DNA of 64,000 bases, from contig NZ_CAAHFG010000002.1 of the NCBI RefSeq assembly GCF_900890425.1, positions 682,001 through 746,000 on the forward strand. Direction: 5' to 3'. Source of the DNA: Pontiella desulfatans. Its GTDB lineage: Bacteria; Verrucomicrobiota; Kiritimatiellia; Kiritimatiellales; Pontiellaceae. How positions within the stretch are numbered: position 1 is the first letter of the stretch; the number at the start of each line of letters is the position of its first letter. Under the pieces are notes generated by a model. That model worked only from the letters and a program-made list of their open reading frames with translations. It was not told where the DNA came from and did no database searches. Shown piece by piece: positions 8,782 to 17,153 of this stretch. A program made the translations under genes and the position numbers.

Positions 8782-9177
8782 ATGAAAAACGTGGTCATCG
8801 ATACTTCGGCGCTCATTGCTGTCATTGCCAATGAGCCTGAGAAGGCAAAACTAATTGGACTGGTCGATGGGTGCTCGTTACTCGCACCCAAGTCGGTCTA
8901 TTGGGAAATCGGCAATGCTTTTTCCGCGATGCTCAAGCGGGGGCGGGTGACATTTGTGCAAGTTGAGAAGGCGTTGAGTGCTTTTCGCTCAATTCCCATA
9001 CGTTTCATGGATGTCGATTTGACGGAAGCTCTGGTGATATCGAATCGGAATGGGATCTATGCTTACGACGCCTATCTTTTAGCATGTGCCATGCGCTATA
9101 AATCCCCGCTGCTTTCTTTGGATAAACAGATGGTGGGCATGGCCCAGGAAATGTGCATCGAGGTAATGGAGGTCTGA
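8782..9177 (+). CDS. PIN-domain ribonuclease toxin (VapC-like)
   Basis: 131 aa. The PIN-fold acidic residues are visible: VVIDTSALIAVI at the N-terminus, E in KSVYWEIGNAF, and D in GIYAYDAYLLACA followed by LLSLDKQM. Such toxins cleave specific RNAs until bound by their antitoxin. The toxin gene comes first and the antitoxin second, separated by a single base, the reverse of the usual vapBC order. The codon use is more AT-rich than the neighbouring thrC and lolC-type genes, consistent with acquisition. Confidence 0.85.
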   Translation: MKNVVIDTSALIAVIANEPEKAKLIGLVDGCSLLAPKSVYWEIGNAFSAMLKRGRVTFVQVEKALSAFRSIPIRFMDVDLTEALVISNRNGIYAYDAYLLACAMRYKSPLLSLDKQMVGMAQEMCIEVMEV

Positions 9178-9178
9178 T

Positions 9179-9406
9179 ATGGAAGTATATACCTATTCAG
9201 AAGCCCGGCAGAACATGGCTGCCTTACTTGACAAAGCGGATCGTGGCGAACGCATCCGTATTCGTCGTAAAGATGGACATCTATTTGAGCTCCAAGCTGT
9301 AAAAGAAACAAGTTCCCCTCTTGATGTCGAGGGTGTGGACTTGGAGATAACCACTGATGAAATTGTTGGTTTCGTGCGTGAAAGCCGTAACCGGTATGGA
9401 GCATAA
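9179..9406 (+). CDS. Phd/YefM-type antitoxin
   Basis: 75 aa. The N-terminal half has the Phd/YefM DNA-binding pattern (YSEARQNMAALLDKADRGER, then IRIRRKDGHLFEL). The acidic C-terminal tail (DVEGVDLEITTDEI) would wrap the toxin. It starts 1 nt after the PIN toxin stop, and its own stop codon TAA is followed without any gap by the ATG of the LolC/E-type gene. Translation of that permease may therefore be coupled to the antitoxin. Confidence 0.8.
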   Translation: MEVYTYSEARQNMAALLDKADRGERIRIRRKDGHLFELQAVKETSSPLDVEGVDLEITTDEIVGFVRESRNRYGA

Positions 9407-10636
9407 ATGAAATTACCTTTCTCCCTATTCCTCGCATTCAAATACCTCAAGCCCAAGCGGACGTTTATCTCGACCGTAACGGTGATCTCGATGCTCGGTG
9501 TGACCATTGGTGTGGCGGTGCTGATTGTGGTGCTGTCGGTGATGACCGGCTTCGACGAGGTTTGGCGCGACAAGATCCTGGGCTTCAACGCCCATATCAG
9601 CGTTGTCCAGCAGGGCGGGATTGTCCGCGATCCCGCAATGGTGCTGGAAAAGGCGGCGCAGGTTGAGGGGGTCAAAGGGGTTGCCCCGAGCCTGGAAGGG
9701 CTGGTGCTGATCCAGATCGACGACCGGGTGCATACGCCGATTCTCAAGGGCGTTGACCCCGAATATGAAAAGAATGTCAGCCGGGTGCCCGGCAGTATGG
9801 TTGCCGGCGAATTCGCGGTGGAGGACGATCAGATCGTGGTTGGCTCCGACCTCGCCAACCGCCTGGACATTTGGGTGGGCGACAAGCTTACGGTCTATTC
9901 CCCGAAAAGCTTCATTGCCGAAGATGAAATCCGATTGCCCGAGGAACTCACCGTCGCCGGCGTCTTCCACGTTGGGATGTATGAATACGACGTTGGCTTT
10001 GCCTTCACCTCGCTCGAGACAGCCCGCTCGCTCTACGACGTCGATCGCGGCGTCCATTCCGTGCAGGTGATGCTCGACGATCCGATGATGGCGGCGGTGG
10101 CCGCCAGGAACATCCATGAAACCCTGGGCATGGGGTTCTATCCCAAAACCTGGATGGAGATGCATAGCCAGATCTTCGCCGCCCTCCACGTGGAAAAAAA
10201 CATGATGTTTTTCCTGCTGGCCTTCGTGGCGCTCGTCGCGGCCTTCAGCATCACCAACACCCTCATTACGCTCACCGTCCAAAAGACGCGCGAGATCGGC
10301 CTGCTCAAGTCGCTCGGCTTCGGCAACGGCGGCATTACGGGCATCTTTTTCTGGATGGGGTTGATCCAGGGCTTGGTCGGAAACGCGCTGGGGGTTGGCC
10401 TGGCCATGCTCGTCTTGAAATACCGCAACGAGCTGCTGATGTTCATGTCGAGCGAGTTCAACCTCGAGCTCCTTCCGCCCGAGCTCTACCAGCTCAGCAA
10501 GCTGCCCGCCCACACGACGGGCTCCGATGTGCTCATCGTCTGCAGCCTGGTCATGGTGTTCTGCACCCTCGCCGGCCTCGTGCCCGCCATGCGCGCCGCC
10601 AAGATGGAACCGGTCGATGCCCTCCGCTACGAATAG
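9407..10636 (+). CDS. LolC/LolE-type ABC transporter permease
   Basis: 409 aa, the usual LolC/E size, with one N-terminal TM segment (TVISMLGVTIGVAVLIVVLS), a large periplasmic domain and three C-terminal TM segments. Motifs include the N-terminal FLAFKYLKPKRTFIS and the FtsX/MacB-type QKTREIGLLKSLGF before the second TM. In Gram-negatives LolCDE moves lipoproteins to the outer membrane. No LolD ATPase gene is next to it here, so the ATPase must be elsewhere. The gene starts directly after the antitoxin stop. Confidence 0.88.
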   Translation: MKLPFSLFLAFKYLKPKRTFISTVTVISMLGVTIGVAVLIVVLSVMTGFDEVWRDKILGFNAHISVVQQGGIVRDPAMVLEKAAQVEGVKGVAPSLEGLVLIQIDDRVHTPILKGVDPEYEKNVSRVPGSMVAGEFAVEDDQIVVGSDLANRLDIWVGDKLTVYSPKSFIAEDEIRLPEELTVAGVFHVGMYEYDVGFAFTSLETARSLYDVDRGVHSVQVMLDDPMMAAVAARNIHETLGMGFYPKTWMEMHSQIFAALHVEKNMMFFLLAFVALVAAFSITNTLITLTVQKTREIGLLKSLGFGNGGITGIFFWMGLIQGLVGNALGVGLAMLVLKYRNELLMFMSSEFNLELLPPELYQLSKLPAHTTGSDVLIVCSLVMVFCTLAGLVPAMRAAKMEPVDALRYE

Positions 10637-10665
10637 GCCCCCGCGCACCCCCGCGCCAGCGGCAG

Positions 10666-10709
10666 GTATATCATCCAACCACCACGATCGTGGTGGTTGG
10701 ATGATATAC
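10666..10709. repeat. 44-bp perfect palindrome, copy 1
   Basis: Each half is 22 bases, GTATATCATCCAACCACC followed by ACGA, and the dyad centre is GATC. There is no mismatch and no loop. It begins 29 bp after the LolC/E-type gene and lies 66 bp upstream of the start at 10776. No T-run follows, so it is not an ordinary intrinsic terminator. An identical copy is at 36271-36314. Confidence 0.95.
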
Positions 10710-10775
10710 TTCCCGGTTCCCGGACGGTGCTTGTTCGTTGACATGCCCCCATGCCGCAACCATTATGGCGCTTAA

Positions 10776-12095
10776 ATGGCCGGTCGCTTCATCATCCCAG
10801 TTCAGTTGCTGCTTTTCGTGGTATTGGTTGCCGCGGGACGCGCCTTTGCGCAGATCGATGGCGATCCGTTGTATGTGAACAAGGTGGAGACGAACGGGGC
10901 ATCGTTCTATGCGTGGCGCCCGTTCTATTCGAGCACGGTCGAGGATGCGGAGCGGTGGCGCAAGGATTATGTCTGGCCCATCTACACCCGGAAAGGCTTC
11001 AAGGAGGAAACCTATAGCCGAACGCTCTTCTTCGGGTTCTCGACCGATTTCGGCGACGAGGAAACCGGGCGCGACCGCAACTGGATTATTCCGATCTGGT
11101 TCAGTGGCACCTCGGCGGAGGGCGATGACTATCTGGCGGTCTTCCCCTTTGGCGGAACCATCCATGAATTCCTGGGGCGCGATTCGGTTTCGTTCGTGCT
11201 CTTCCCCATCTACTACCAGAGCCAAATCAACGATCTGCAAACCAAGACCTATATTTGGCCGCTGATTTCCAGAACCACGGGCGAAGGGGTGGATCGGCGG
11301 AGCTTTATTCCGTTCTATGCCAGCAACGAGCTGGAGGGGGAGTTTGTTAAGAAATACTACCTCTGGCCGATCCTGAGCACGGTCGAATACACCAACGAGC
11401 GCAATCCCGGCGGCGGATTCATCCTGGTTCCCATCTATGGGCGCATCAAGACGGAGAGGGCCGACAACCATTGGCTGGTGCCGCCGTTCTTCCGCTACAT
11501 GTCGAGCGAGCCGCAGTGGATCGTGCATGCGCCCTGGCCCTTCATCCAGCTGGCCGATGGCGAAATGCACAAGCGCATATTCTGGCCGTTCTACGGAAAG
11601 AAGAGCCTGGGAACGCAGACCAAGCAGTATTGGCTGTGGCCGTTGGTCTGGAACAACAAGACCGACTATGCCCGGCACGAACAGCATCGGAAACGCCTGG
11701 TTCCCTTTGTGCACTACCAGGCCGATGTCGTCACGAAGCCGACCAAGGGGTATGAGGTGGGCGATGCCGTCTCCCGCTATTGGAAGATCTGGCCGCTCAT
11801 GAGTTGGGAGCGCAACCTTGAGCGATCGCGGTTCCGCACGCTCGATCTTTGGCCCATGCGCAACACACCGGGCATCGAACGCAACTGGGCGCCGTGGTGG
11901 ACGCTCTACCGTCGCATGGATGTCGAGGGCGAGGTGGGGCACCATCTGCTTTGGGGCCTCTACCGGCAGACGCACGGGGAGGACGTGTTCGAATGGAGCT
12001 TGCTGAAAGGTTTTGCCGGATATAAAAAGAGCGGGAACAACAGTCGCTACCGCTTTCTCTTCATGTGGTTCGGCGACGGGGAGACGCAGCCATAG
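10776..12095 (+). CDS. Exported protein with repeated WP motifs, first gene of the MCE operon
   Basis: 439 aa. After a signal peptide (residues about 1-25, ending AGRAFAQ) the chain is built of short aromatic repeats, at least eight with Trp-Pro followed by a hydrophobic residue (VWPIYTRKG, IWPLISRTTG, LWPILSTVEY, FWPFYGKKS, LWPLVWNNK, IWPLMSWERN). Regular spacing of aromatic strands suggests a beta-barrel or repeated beta-sheet structure in the envelope. I cannot assign a known family. It overlaps mlaE by 31 nt, so the two are translationally linked, and an envelope partner role in lipid transport is a reasonable inference. Confidence 0.7.
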   Translation: MAGRFIIPVQLLLFVVLVAAGRAFAQIDGDPLYVNKVETNGASFYAWRPFYSSTVEDAERWRKDYVWPIYTRKGFKEETYSRTLFFGFSTDFGDEETGRDRNWIIPIWFSGTSAEGDDYLAVFPFGGTIHEFLGRDSVSFVLFPIYYQSQINDLQTKTYIWPLISRTTGEGVDRRSFIPFYASNELEGEFVKKYYLWPILSTVEYTNERNPGGGFILVPIYGRIKTERADNHWLVPPFFRYMSSEPQWIVHAPWPFIQLADGEMHKRIFWPFYGKKSLGTQTKQYWLWPLVWNNKTDYARHEQHRKRLVPFVHYQADVVTKPTKGYEVGDAVSRYWKIWPLMSWERNLERSRFRTLDLWPMRNTPGIERNWAPWWTLYRRMDVEGEVGHHLLWGLYRQTHGEDVFEWSLLKGFAGYKKSGNNSRYRFLFMWFGDGETQP

Positions 12096-12904
12096 CCAGT
12101 TTTGTCACAAACTACATGCAGTACCCGGTGCGTTCGGCGCAACGGCTCGGCGCGCTGGTGCTGCAGCTCCTGCACGACACGGGGCACGGCATGTTCATGC
12201 TGTTCGAGGCCTTCTGGTTCATGCAGTTCGCCTTCGGCAAGCGCAGCCGCTACGAGACCGCCACACAGCTCTACATTACCGGAATCAAGAGTCTGGCCGT
12301 CATCTCGGTTGTGGCGCTGTTCACCGGAATGATCCTGGCGCTGCAGACCGGCCTGGAGTTGCGGCGCTACGGGCAGGAGGTCTATATCGGGTCGGCCGTG
12401 GCGGTGTCGATGATCCGCGAGATGGGGCCGTTCATGACCGGCCTGATCATTGCCGCCAGCGTCGGCTCGGCCATCGCCGCGCAGCTGGGCACCATGAGCG
12501 TTTCCGAAGAGATCTCCGCGCTGGAGGTGATGAGCATCAACCCCAACCGTTTCCTGGTCATGCCGCGGCTGGTCGCGCTGACGGTCATGATGCCGATCCT
12601 GACCGTCTACACCAACATCCTGGGCATCCTCGGCGGAGCGGTGGTCGGGGCCACCCAGCTGGGGGTGTCGTTCGATGCCTATGTTGGCAACGCCACCGAG
12701 TTCGCCACCAACAAGGATCTCTATGTGGGCCTGTTCAAGGCGCTGCTGTTCGGCATCATCATCACCACGGTCTCTTGCCACCAGGGCTTCATGACGACCG
12801 AGGGCGCGGTGGGCGTGGGCAAGGCCACGCGGCGTTCCGTAATTATTTCGTTTCTGGTCATTCTGGTGGTGGGCTACATGGTGACAAGGTTGTTCTACAT
12901 ATGA
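12065..12904 (+). CDS. mlaE: MlaE-type ABC transporter permease
   Basis: 279 aa. Integral inner-membrane permease of the MCE/Mla phospholipid transporter. Family signatures are present: ALFTGMILALQTGLELRRYG, SMIREMGPFMTGLIIAASVG, and EISALEVMSINPNRFLVMPR, with five to six hydrophobic segments. It overlaps the upstream gene by 31 nt and shares ATGA with mlaF. The start at 12065 is the ORF-defining ATG; an internal ATG at 12116 is possible. Confidence 0.92.
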   Translation: MVRRRGDAAIASFVTNYMQYPVRSAQRLGALVLQLLHDTGHGMFMLFEAFWFMQFAFGKRSRYETATQLYITGIKSLAVISVVALFTGMILALQTGLELRRYGQEVYIGSAVAVSMIREMGPFMTGLIIAASVGSAIAAQLGTMSVSEEISALEVMSINPNRFLVMPRLVALTVMMPILTVYTNILGILGGAVVGATQLGVSFDAYVGNATEFATNKDLYVGLFKALLFGIIITTVSCHQGFMTTEGAVGVGKATRRSVIISFLVILVVGYMVTRLFYI

Positions 12905-13665
12905 TCCGGTTTGAACAGGTAACCAAGGTGCTCGGCAAAAAGACCGTGCTCGACGGCATCGACTTCCAGGTCGGCGAAGGGGAAACCTTTGTGATTGTCG
13001 GGCTTTCCGGGGCGGGGAAGAGCGTTACCCTCAAGCACATGATCCAGCTGATGCGCCCGGACTCGGGCCGCATTCTCATCGATGGCGAGGAGCTCGGCAA
13101 CTTGAGCCGCTCCGGACTGCAGCGGGTTCGGGCAAAGTTCGGCGTGCTCTTCCAGGGGGCGGCCTTGCTCCAATGGATGAGCGTGCGCGACAATGTGGCC
13201 CTGCCGCTGCGCGAGCACACCAAGTTGCCGGACGAGGAGATCATTCGGCGCGTCGATGAAAAACTGGCGATGCTCAACCTCGACGATGCCGGCGACAAAT
13301 TTCCCTCCGATATCTCGGGCGGCATGCAGAAGCGCGCCGGGCTGGCTCGCGCGATCATCATGAATCCGCAGATCGTGCTCTACGACGAACCCACCTCGGG
13401 GCTCGACCCGGTGACCTCGCGACGAATCGACGATTTAATCGTGAACATGCGCGAGCAACTCGGTATAACGAGTGTTGTTGTGACCCACGACCTGCATAGT
13501 GCGCTGGCCATCGGTTCGCGCATCATGATGCTGCACGAAGGCCGCATTGTGGAGAATGCAACGCCCGAGGGCTTCATTAGATCAAAAGACCCCACGGTGC
13601 AGAGCTTCCTGGAGTCGCAATACATTACGAAAAAAGGTAAATGGGAAGGCATGGGCCATGAATAA
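12901..13665 (+). CDS. mlaF: MlaF-type ABC transporter ATPase
   Basis: 254 aa. Walker A is GLSGAGKSVTLKHM, the signature is ISGGMQKRAGLARAI and Walker B is IVLYDEPTSGLDP. It powers the MCE lipid transporter with MlaE. The start at 12901 overlaps the mlaE stop (ATGA); a long in-frame extension upstream is mlaE read in the wrong frame. The end overlaps the mlaD start by 8 nt. Confidence 0.95.
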   Translation: MIRFEQVTKVLGKKTVLDGIDFQVGEGETFVIVGLSGAGKSVTLKHMIQLMRPDSGRILIDGEELGNLSRSGLQRVRAKFGVLFQGAALLQWMSVRDNVALPLREHTKLPDEEIIRRVDEKLAMLNLDDAGDKFPSDISGGMQKRAGLARAIIMNPQIVLYDEPTSGLDPVTSRRIDDLIVNMREQLGITSVVVTHDLHSALAIGSRIMMLHEGRIVENATPEGFIRSKDPTVQSFLESQYITKKGKWEGMGHE

Positions 13666-14587
13666 ATTCAGGCGCGAAATCACCATCGAAATCCTGGTTG
13701 GGCTTTTCATGTTCACCGTGCTGATTGCCTTGGGCATTTTCACGATCGTGCTCAGCCGGGAAAACCTGCTCAAGGATGCCCATAAATATGAATTCGTCTT
13801 CAGCGAAGTCAGCGGCCTGCGCGAGGGCGACAATGTCTACCTGCGCGGCATGAATATTGGCCGGGTGAAGCAGACCCAGCTGGAAAACAGCCGGGTGCAT
13901 GTGTTTGTTACCCTCGATGTTCCGATCACGCTGCGCCATGGCTACAAGATCGATGTGGTCGATGCCTCCATGCTCGGCGGCAAATACCTGAAAATCTATG
14001 AAGGCCCCGAGGATGCGCCGGTGCTCGGCGATAATGTAACCATCCTCGGTTCGAAACCCGTCGACATGATCCAGGAGCTCGGTGCGGCCGTGAGTGGACT
14101 CCAGGAGATCATCGATGCGGTCGGGGAAGGGAAAGGCACGCTCGGCAAGCTGCTGCACGACGATACGATATACAACAACATGGCCGTCGTTAGCGAGGAT
14201 CTTAAATCCATGGTGGCCCGCCTGGAAAGTGGCGAAGGCACCGTGGGCAAGCTGATGACGGATGACGGTCTCTATAACGATGCCAGCGTGCTCATGGCCA
14301 ACCTGCGCGGCATCAGCGACCGACTGGCCGCAGGCGAGGGAACGCTCGGCAAGCTGATGAGCGAAGACGACGCCCTCTATGAGGATCTGGGCGCCACCAT
14401 GGTTTCCGTTCGCAACATCGCCCAAAGCATCGATTCCGGCGAAGGTACGCTCGGCAGGCTGGTGCGCGATGCAAAGCTCTACGACGAAGCCGCTTTGCTG
14501 GTCGAGGATGTGCGGGCGGCGGTGGACGACCTGCGCGAGGCATCGCCAATCACATCCTTCGGCAGCGTCATTTTCGGGGCATTCTAA
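13658..14587 (+). CDS. mlaD: MCE-domain substrate-binding protein (MlaD-like)
   Basis: 309 aa. An N-terminal TM anchor (EILVGLFMFTVLIALGIFTI) is followed by one MCE domain (VSGLREGDNVYLRGMNIGRV, DASMLGGKYLKI). The C-terminal half holds four copies of a repeat, roughly GEGTLGKLxxDDxLY: EGKGTLGKLLHDDTIY, GEGTVGKLMTDDGLY, GEGTLGKLMSEDDALY and GEGTLGRLVRDAKLY. MCE proteins form rings that carry lipids across the periplasm; the repeats probably make a helical needle or tether. E. coli MlaD (about 183 aa) lacks them. Confidence 0.9.
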   Translation: MNKFRREITIEILVGLFMFTVLIALGIFTIVLSRENLLKDAHKYEFVFSEVSGLREGDNVYLRGMNIGRVKQTQLENSRVHVFVTLDVPITLRHGYKIDVVDASMLGGKYLKIYEGPEDAPVLGDNVTILGSKPVDMIQELGAAVSGLQEIIDAVGEGKGTLGKLLHDDTIYNNMAVVSEDLKSMVARLESGEGTVGKLMTDDGLYNDASVLMANLRGISDRLAAGEGTLGKLMSEDDALYEDLGATMVSVRNIAQSIDSGEGTLGRLVRDAKLYDEAALLVEDVRAAVDDLREASPITSFGSVIFGAF

Positions 14588-14599
14588 ACGGGGGCGGGT

Positions 14600-15373
14600 A
14601 TGGCGGAGCAAGCCACGGGGAAAAACGAAGTGCAATGCCCGCATTGTGGACACTTCGTTGGCCCGGCATCCCGTTGCTCCAACTGCGGCATGCGCCTCGA
14701 AAAGCGAATGGGGCTGAAGGTGCTGCGGCTTTCCGCCGTGGTCGTTGCCTTCGGCGGTTTATGCCTGCTCCACCTCTATGCCCGGAGCCGGGAGCTGCCC
14801 GTGGTCAGGATCGCCGAAATCTCACCCGTCATGAATTTCGCCAACGTGCGGATCGCGGGAACCCTGGAATCCGGTGCCCGCAAATTGCGAAGCGGTTCGG
14901 TGCTCTATGTTGTTGATGATGGAACTGGAACCATTGCGGTTTTCGCCGACTCGGCTTCGGAGGGCGGCAGCCTGCCTCCCGGCGGAAGCCGGGTGGAGGT
15001 CTCCGGCAACCTGAGCGTGGGGGCCGGAAACGAAATCCGCATGCGGGCCCATCGGGTGGACGTGGTGGCCCCGGGCGCGGTGAATGGGGAAGGGGAGGCC
15101 TCGCTTTCTAGCATCGCGGCAGCGCGCAAGGGCGAGCGCGTTACGGTTTGCGGCCGCGTTTCAAAAGTTTGGCGGCCGGACAGGGGATCGAAGGCCCCGC
15201 ACAAGATCGTGCTTGCCGATGGGGGCGGTACGCTGGAGGTTGTCCATTGGTTGGAAGAGCCGCCCATCATTGTGGCGGGCGACAGGGTCAAGGTGTCGGG
15301 CACGGTGGGCGTCTACAAGGACAAGGTGCAACTCAAGGTTTGGGAGACCGGCGATGTCGTGTCGCTGGAATAG
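14600..15373 (+). CDS. Zinc-ribbon, single-TM, OB-fold protein
   Basis: 257 aa. A cytoplasmic zinc ribbon (C13-C16 and C26-C29: CPHCGHFVGPASRCSNC) precedes one TM helix (about residues 41-61). Two consecutive OB-fold-like domains follow (VRIAGTLESGARKLRSG with VLYVVDDGTGTIAVF; then RVTVCGRVSKVW with GDRVKVSGTVGVYKDKVQL). By topology the OB domains are periplasmic. It starts 12 nt after mlaD and ends 3 nt before the TctA-like permease. Its partner is probably one of these, but no function is established for this combination. Confidence 0.7.
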   Translation: MAEQATGKNEVQCPHCGHFVGPASRCSNCGMRLEKRMGLKVLRLSAVVVAFGGLCLLHLYARSRELPVVRIAEISPVMNFANVRIAGTLESGARKLRSGSVLYVVDDGTGTIAVFADSASEGGSLPPGGSRVEVSGNLSVGAGNEIRMRAHRVDVVAPGAVNGEGEASLSSIAAARKGERVTVCGRVSKVWRPDRGSKAPHKIVLADGGGTLEVVHWLEEPPIIVAGDRVKVSGTVGVYKDKVQLKVWETGDVVSLE

Positions 15374-15376
15374 GCG

Positions 15377-16708
15377 ATGATGCTATTGCCCGCCATCCTC
15401 TCCGTGCTGTCCGGCACACTGGTCGCGTGCATTGTCGCGATCCTTCCGGGATTGCATGTCTACAATGTCATGGGATTGGCGATGGTGCTGCTTTATCGGG
15501 CGCAGGATGCCGGGATGTCCATAGGCGGCGAGTTGGTGATTCCTTTCATGGTCGGGCTCGTTTGCGGGTGGTCGATGCTCAACACCATTCCCTCCGTGCT
15601 GTTGGGGGCGCCGGACGAGAGCGCGATCTTCACGGTGCTCCCGGGGCAAAAATATCTGATGGGCGGCCGCGGCTACGAGGGCGTCATGATCATTGGCGTG
15701 GGAGGCTTGGCCGGCATCGGATTGCTCTTGCTGGTCGTCGGTCCGCTGGCGCCCCGGATCCTTCCGGTTGCGCAGTATGTCCTGATGCCGCACATGCACT
15801 GGATCCTGTGGGTGATCATCACCTTCATTCTCATGACCGAGTGGCCCAAGGGCGGCAACCTCGGGGTTGCGGGATGGCGCAAGTTTTTCGATGCCTGGAA
15901 AGGGCTGGCGGCTGGGCTGTTAACCTTTTTCCTGTCGGGCTGGCTGGGCTTTATACTGCTCTACCGATCCCCGGTCTCGCCCGATGCCGCGTTCCAGAAC
16001 ATCATGCCGGCCTTCGTGGGGTTGTTTGCCGTTCCATGGTGTTTACTCAACATGATCAGCGGGGTGCAGGTGCCTGGGCAACGAATTTCCAAATCCTTCG
16101 GAATCAATGGCGACGTCATTTTGCGGAGTGCCGCCGCCGGTGGGCTGGGGGGCGGTTTTGCCGCGTTTTTCCCGGTCGTCACCGGTGGGGTTGGCGGTTT
16201 GTTGGCGGGGCATGCCACCGCCCAGCGCGATGAACGCGTCTTCATGATGAGCCAGGGCGTCTCGAAGATGGTTTATTATACGGGCGCGCTGCTGCTCTTC
16301 TTCGCTCCCGGCCTGAACCTGACCCGGGGCGGAGGGGCGTGGATTATCAAAGGATTCTACGAACCCGTGGGGTGGGGCGACTATTTCCTTGCGCTCGGGT
16401 GCATCGCCATCTCCGGCGCGGTCTCGTTCCTGCTTCTTTCGCCGTTGTCCCGTTTCACCTTGTGGCTGATGGGGAGGATCGATTATCGCACCATCTCCGG
16501 TGCCGCACTGCTCATTATTCTTCTGATGGTCTACCTGGTGACGGGCTGGGCCGGAATCTTCATCATGCTGGTCGGGACCGGCATTGGCCTGATCCCCGTG
16601 CTGTTCGGCTCGCGACGGCTCAACGGCCTCGGCATCCTTCTCCTGCCCATCGCCTGCAACATGTCCGGCTTCGGTCCAACCGTCGCCGCCTGGTTCGGGT
16701 TGCTCTAG
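15377..16708 (+). CDS. TctA-like multi-pass permease (COG1784 type)
   Basis: 443 aa, with ten or more hydrophobic segments. N-terminal motifs (ILPGLHVYNVMGLAM, LGAPDESAIFTVLPGQ, MGGRGYEGVMI) resemble the TctA/COG1784 permease family best known from archaea. No TctB or TctC partner is present. It is the last gene of the MCE operon. Its TAG stop (16706-16708) now consists of the TA duplicated by the IS630 insertion plus the first G of the element; removing the element also leaves TAG, so the protein end is unchanged. Confidence 0.75.
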   Translation: MMLLPAILSVLSGTLVACIVAILPGLHVYNVMGLAMVLLYRAQDAGMSIGGELVIPFMVGLVCGWSMLNTIPSVLLGAPDESAIFTVLPGQKYLMGGRGYEGVMIIGVGGLAGIGLLLLVVGPLAPRILPVAQYVLMPHMHWILWVIITFILMTEWPKGGNLGVAGWRKFFDAWKGLAAGLLTFFLSGWLGFILLYRSPVSPDAAFQNIMPAFVGLFAVPWCLLNMISGVQVPGQRISKSFGINGDVILRSAAAGGLGGGFAAFFPVVTGGVGGLLAGHATAQRDERVFMMSQGVSKMVYYTGALLLFFAPGLNLTRGGGAWIIKGFYEPVGWGDYFLALGCIAISGAVSFLLLSPLSRFTLWLMGRIDYRTISGAALLIILLMVYLVTGWAGIFIMLVGTGIGLIPVLFGSRRLNGLGILLLPIACNMSGFGPTVAAWFGLL

Positions 16709-16732
16709 AGCATTTTAAATAATTCTATAGCC
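16708..16732 (+). repeat. IS630 left terminal inverted repeat
   Basis: It begins GAGCATTTTAAAT and ends CTATAGCC. It matches 19 of 25 bases of the right end read on the opposite strand and is preceded by the TA target duplicate. Confidence 0.85.
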
Positions 16733-16763
16733 ATTAGATGAGTCATTGTGTAGAGTTCTTTGC

Positions 16764-17153
16764 ATGAGCACTCTATCACTGGATCTACGCCAGAGAATTC
16801 TGGCCACCTACGATGCCGGAGAAGGAACCCGGCAGGACATTGCTGACCGATACAAGGTATCGCTTGGTATGGTAAAGAAGCTCCTCTCGCAACGGAAGCG
16901 AACCGGCGATATCGCCCCGCTTCACAGCCATTCAGGAAGAAAACCCTACTTCACCCAAGAGCACCGGAAGCAGATGAAAACGCTGATTGATCGGCAACCT
17001 GATATCACGTTGTGGGAGATCCGAGAGCAACTGGAGCTCGATTGCACGCTGCCTGCCATTCACTATGTACTCAAGGACATGGGGATGAGCTTTAAAAAAA
17101 ACGCTTCACGCCAGCGAGCAAGGGCGCGAAGACGTGAAACTCGCACGGGCTGA
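16764..17153 (+). CDS. IS630 transposase, frame A (N-terminal part)
   Basis: 129 aa. Helix-turn-helix DNA-binding half: LSLDLRQRILATYDAGEGTR, IADRYKVSLGMVKKLL, then a linker and a second HTH (WEIREQLELDCTLPAIHYVL). The start is ATG 16764. Frame A carries KKN past a run of eight A (17094-17101) and ends soon after in an unrelated Arg-rich tail, which is expected when a +1 shift at the A-run is needed to make the full transposase. Confidence 0.88.
   Translation: MSTLSLDLRQRILATYDAGEGTRQDIADRYKVSLGMVKKLLSQRKRTGDIAPLHSHSGRKPYFTQEHRKQMKTLIDRQPDITLWEIREQLELDCTLPAIHYVLKDMGMSFKKNASRQRARARRRETRTG

Noticed and set aside
12013-12900. Long N-terminal extension of mlaF
   Set aside because: This stretch is mlaE read out of frame; MlaF has the normal length from ATG 12901, which overlaps the mlaE stop as ATGA.
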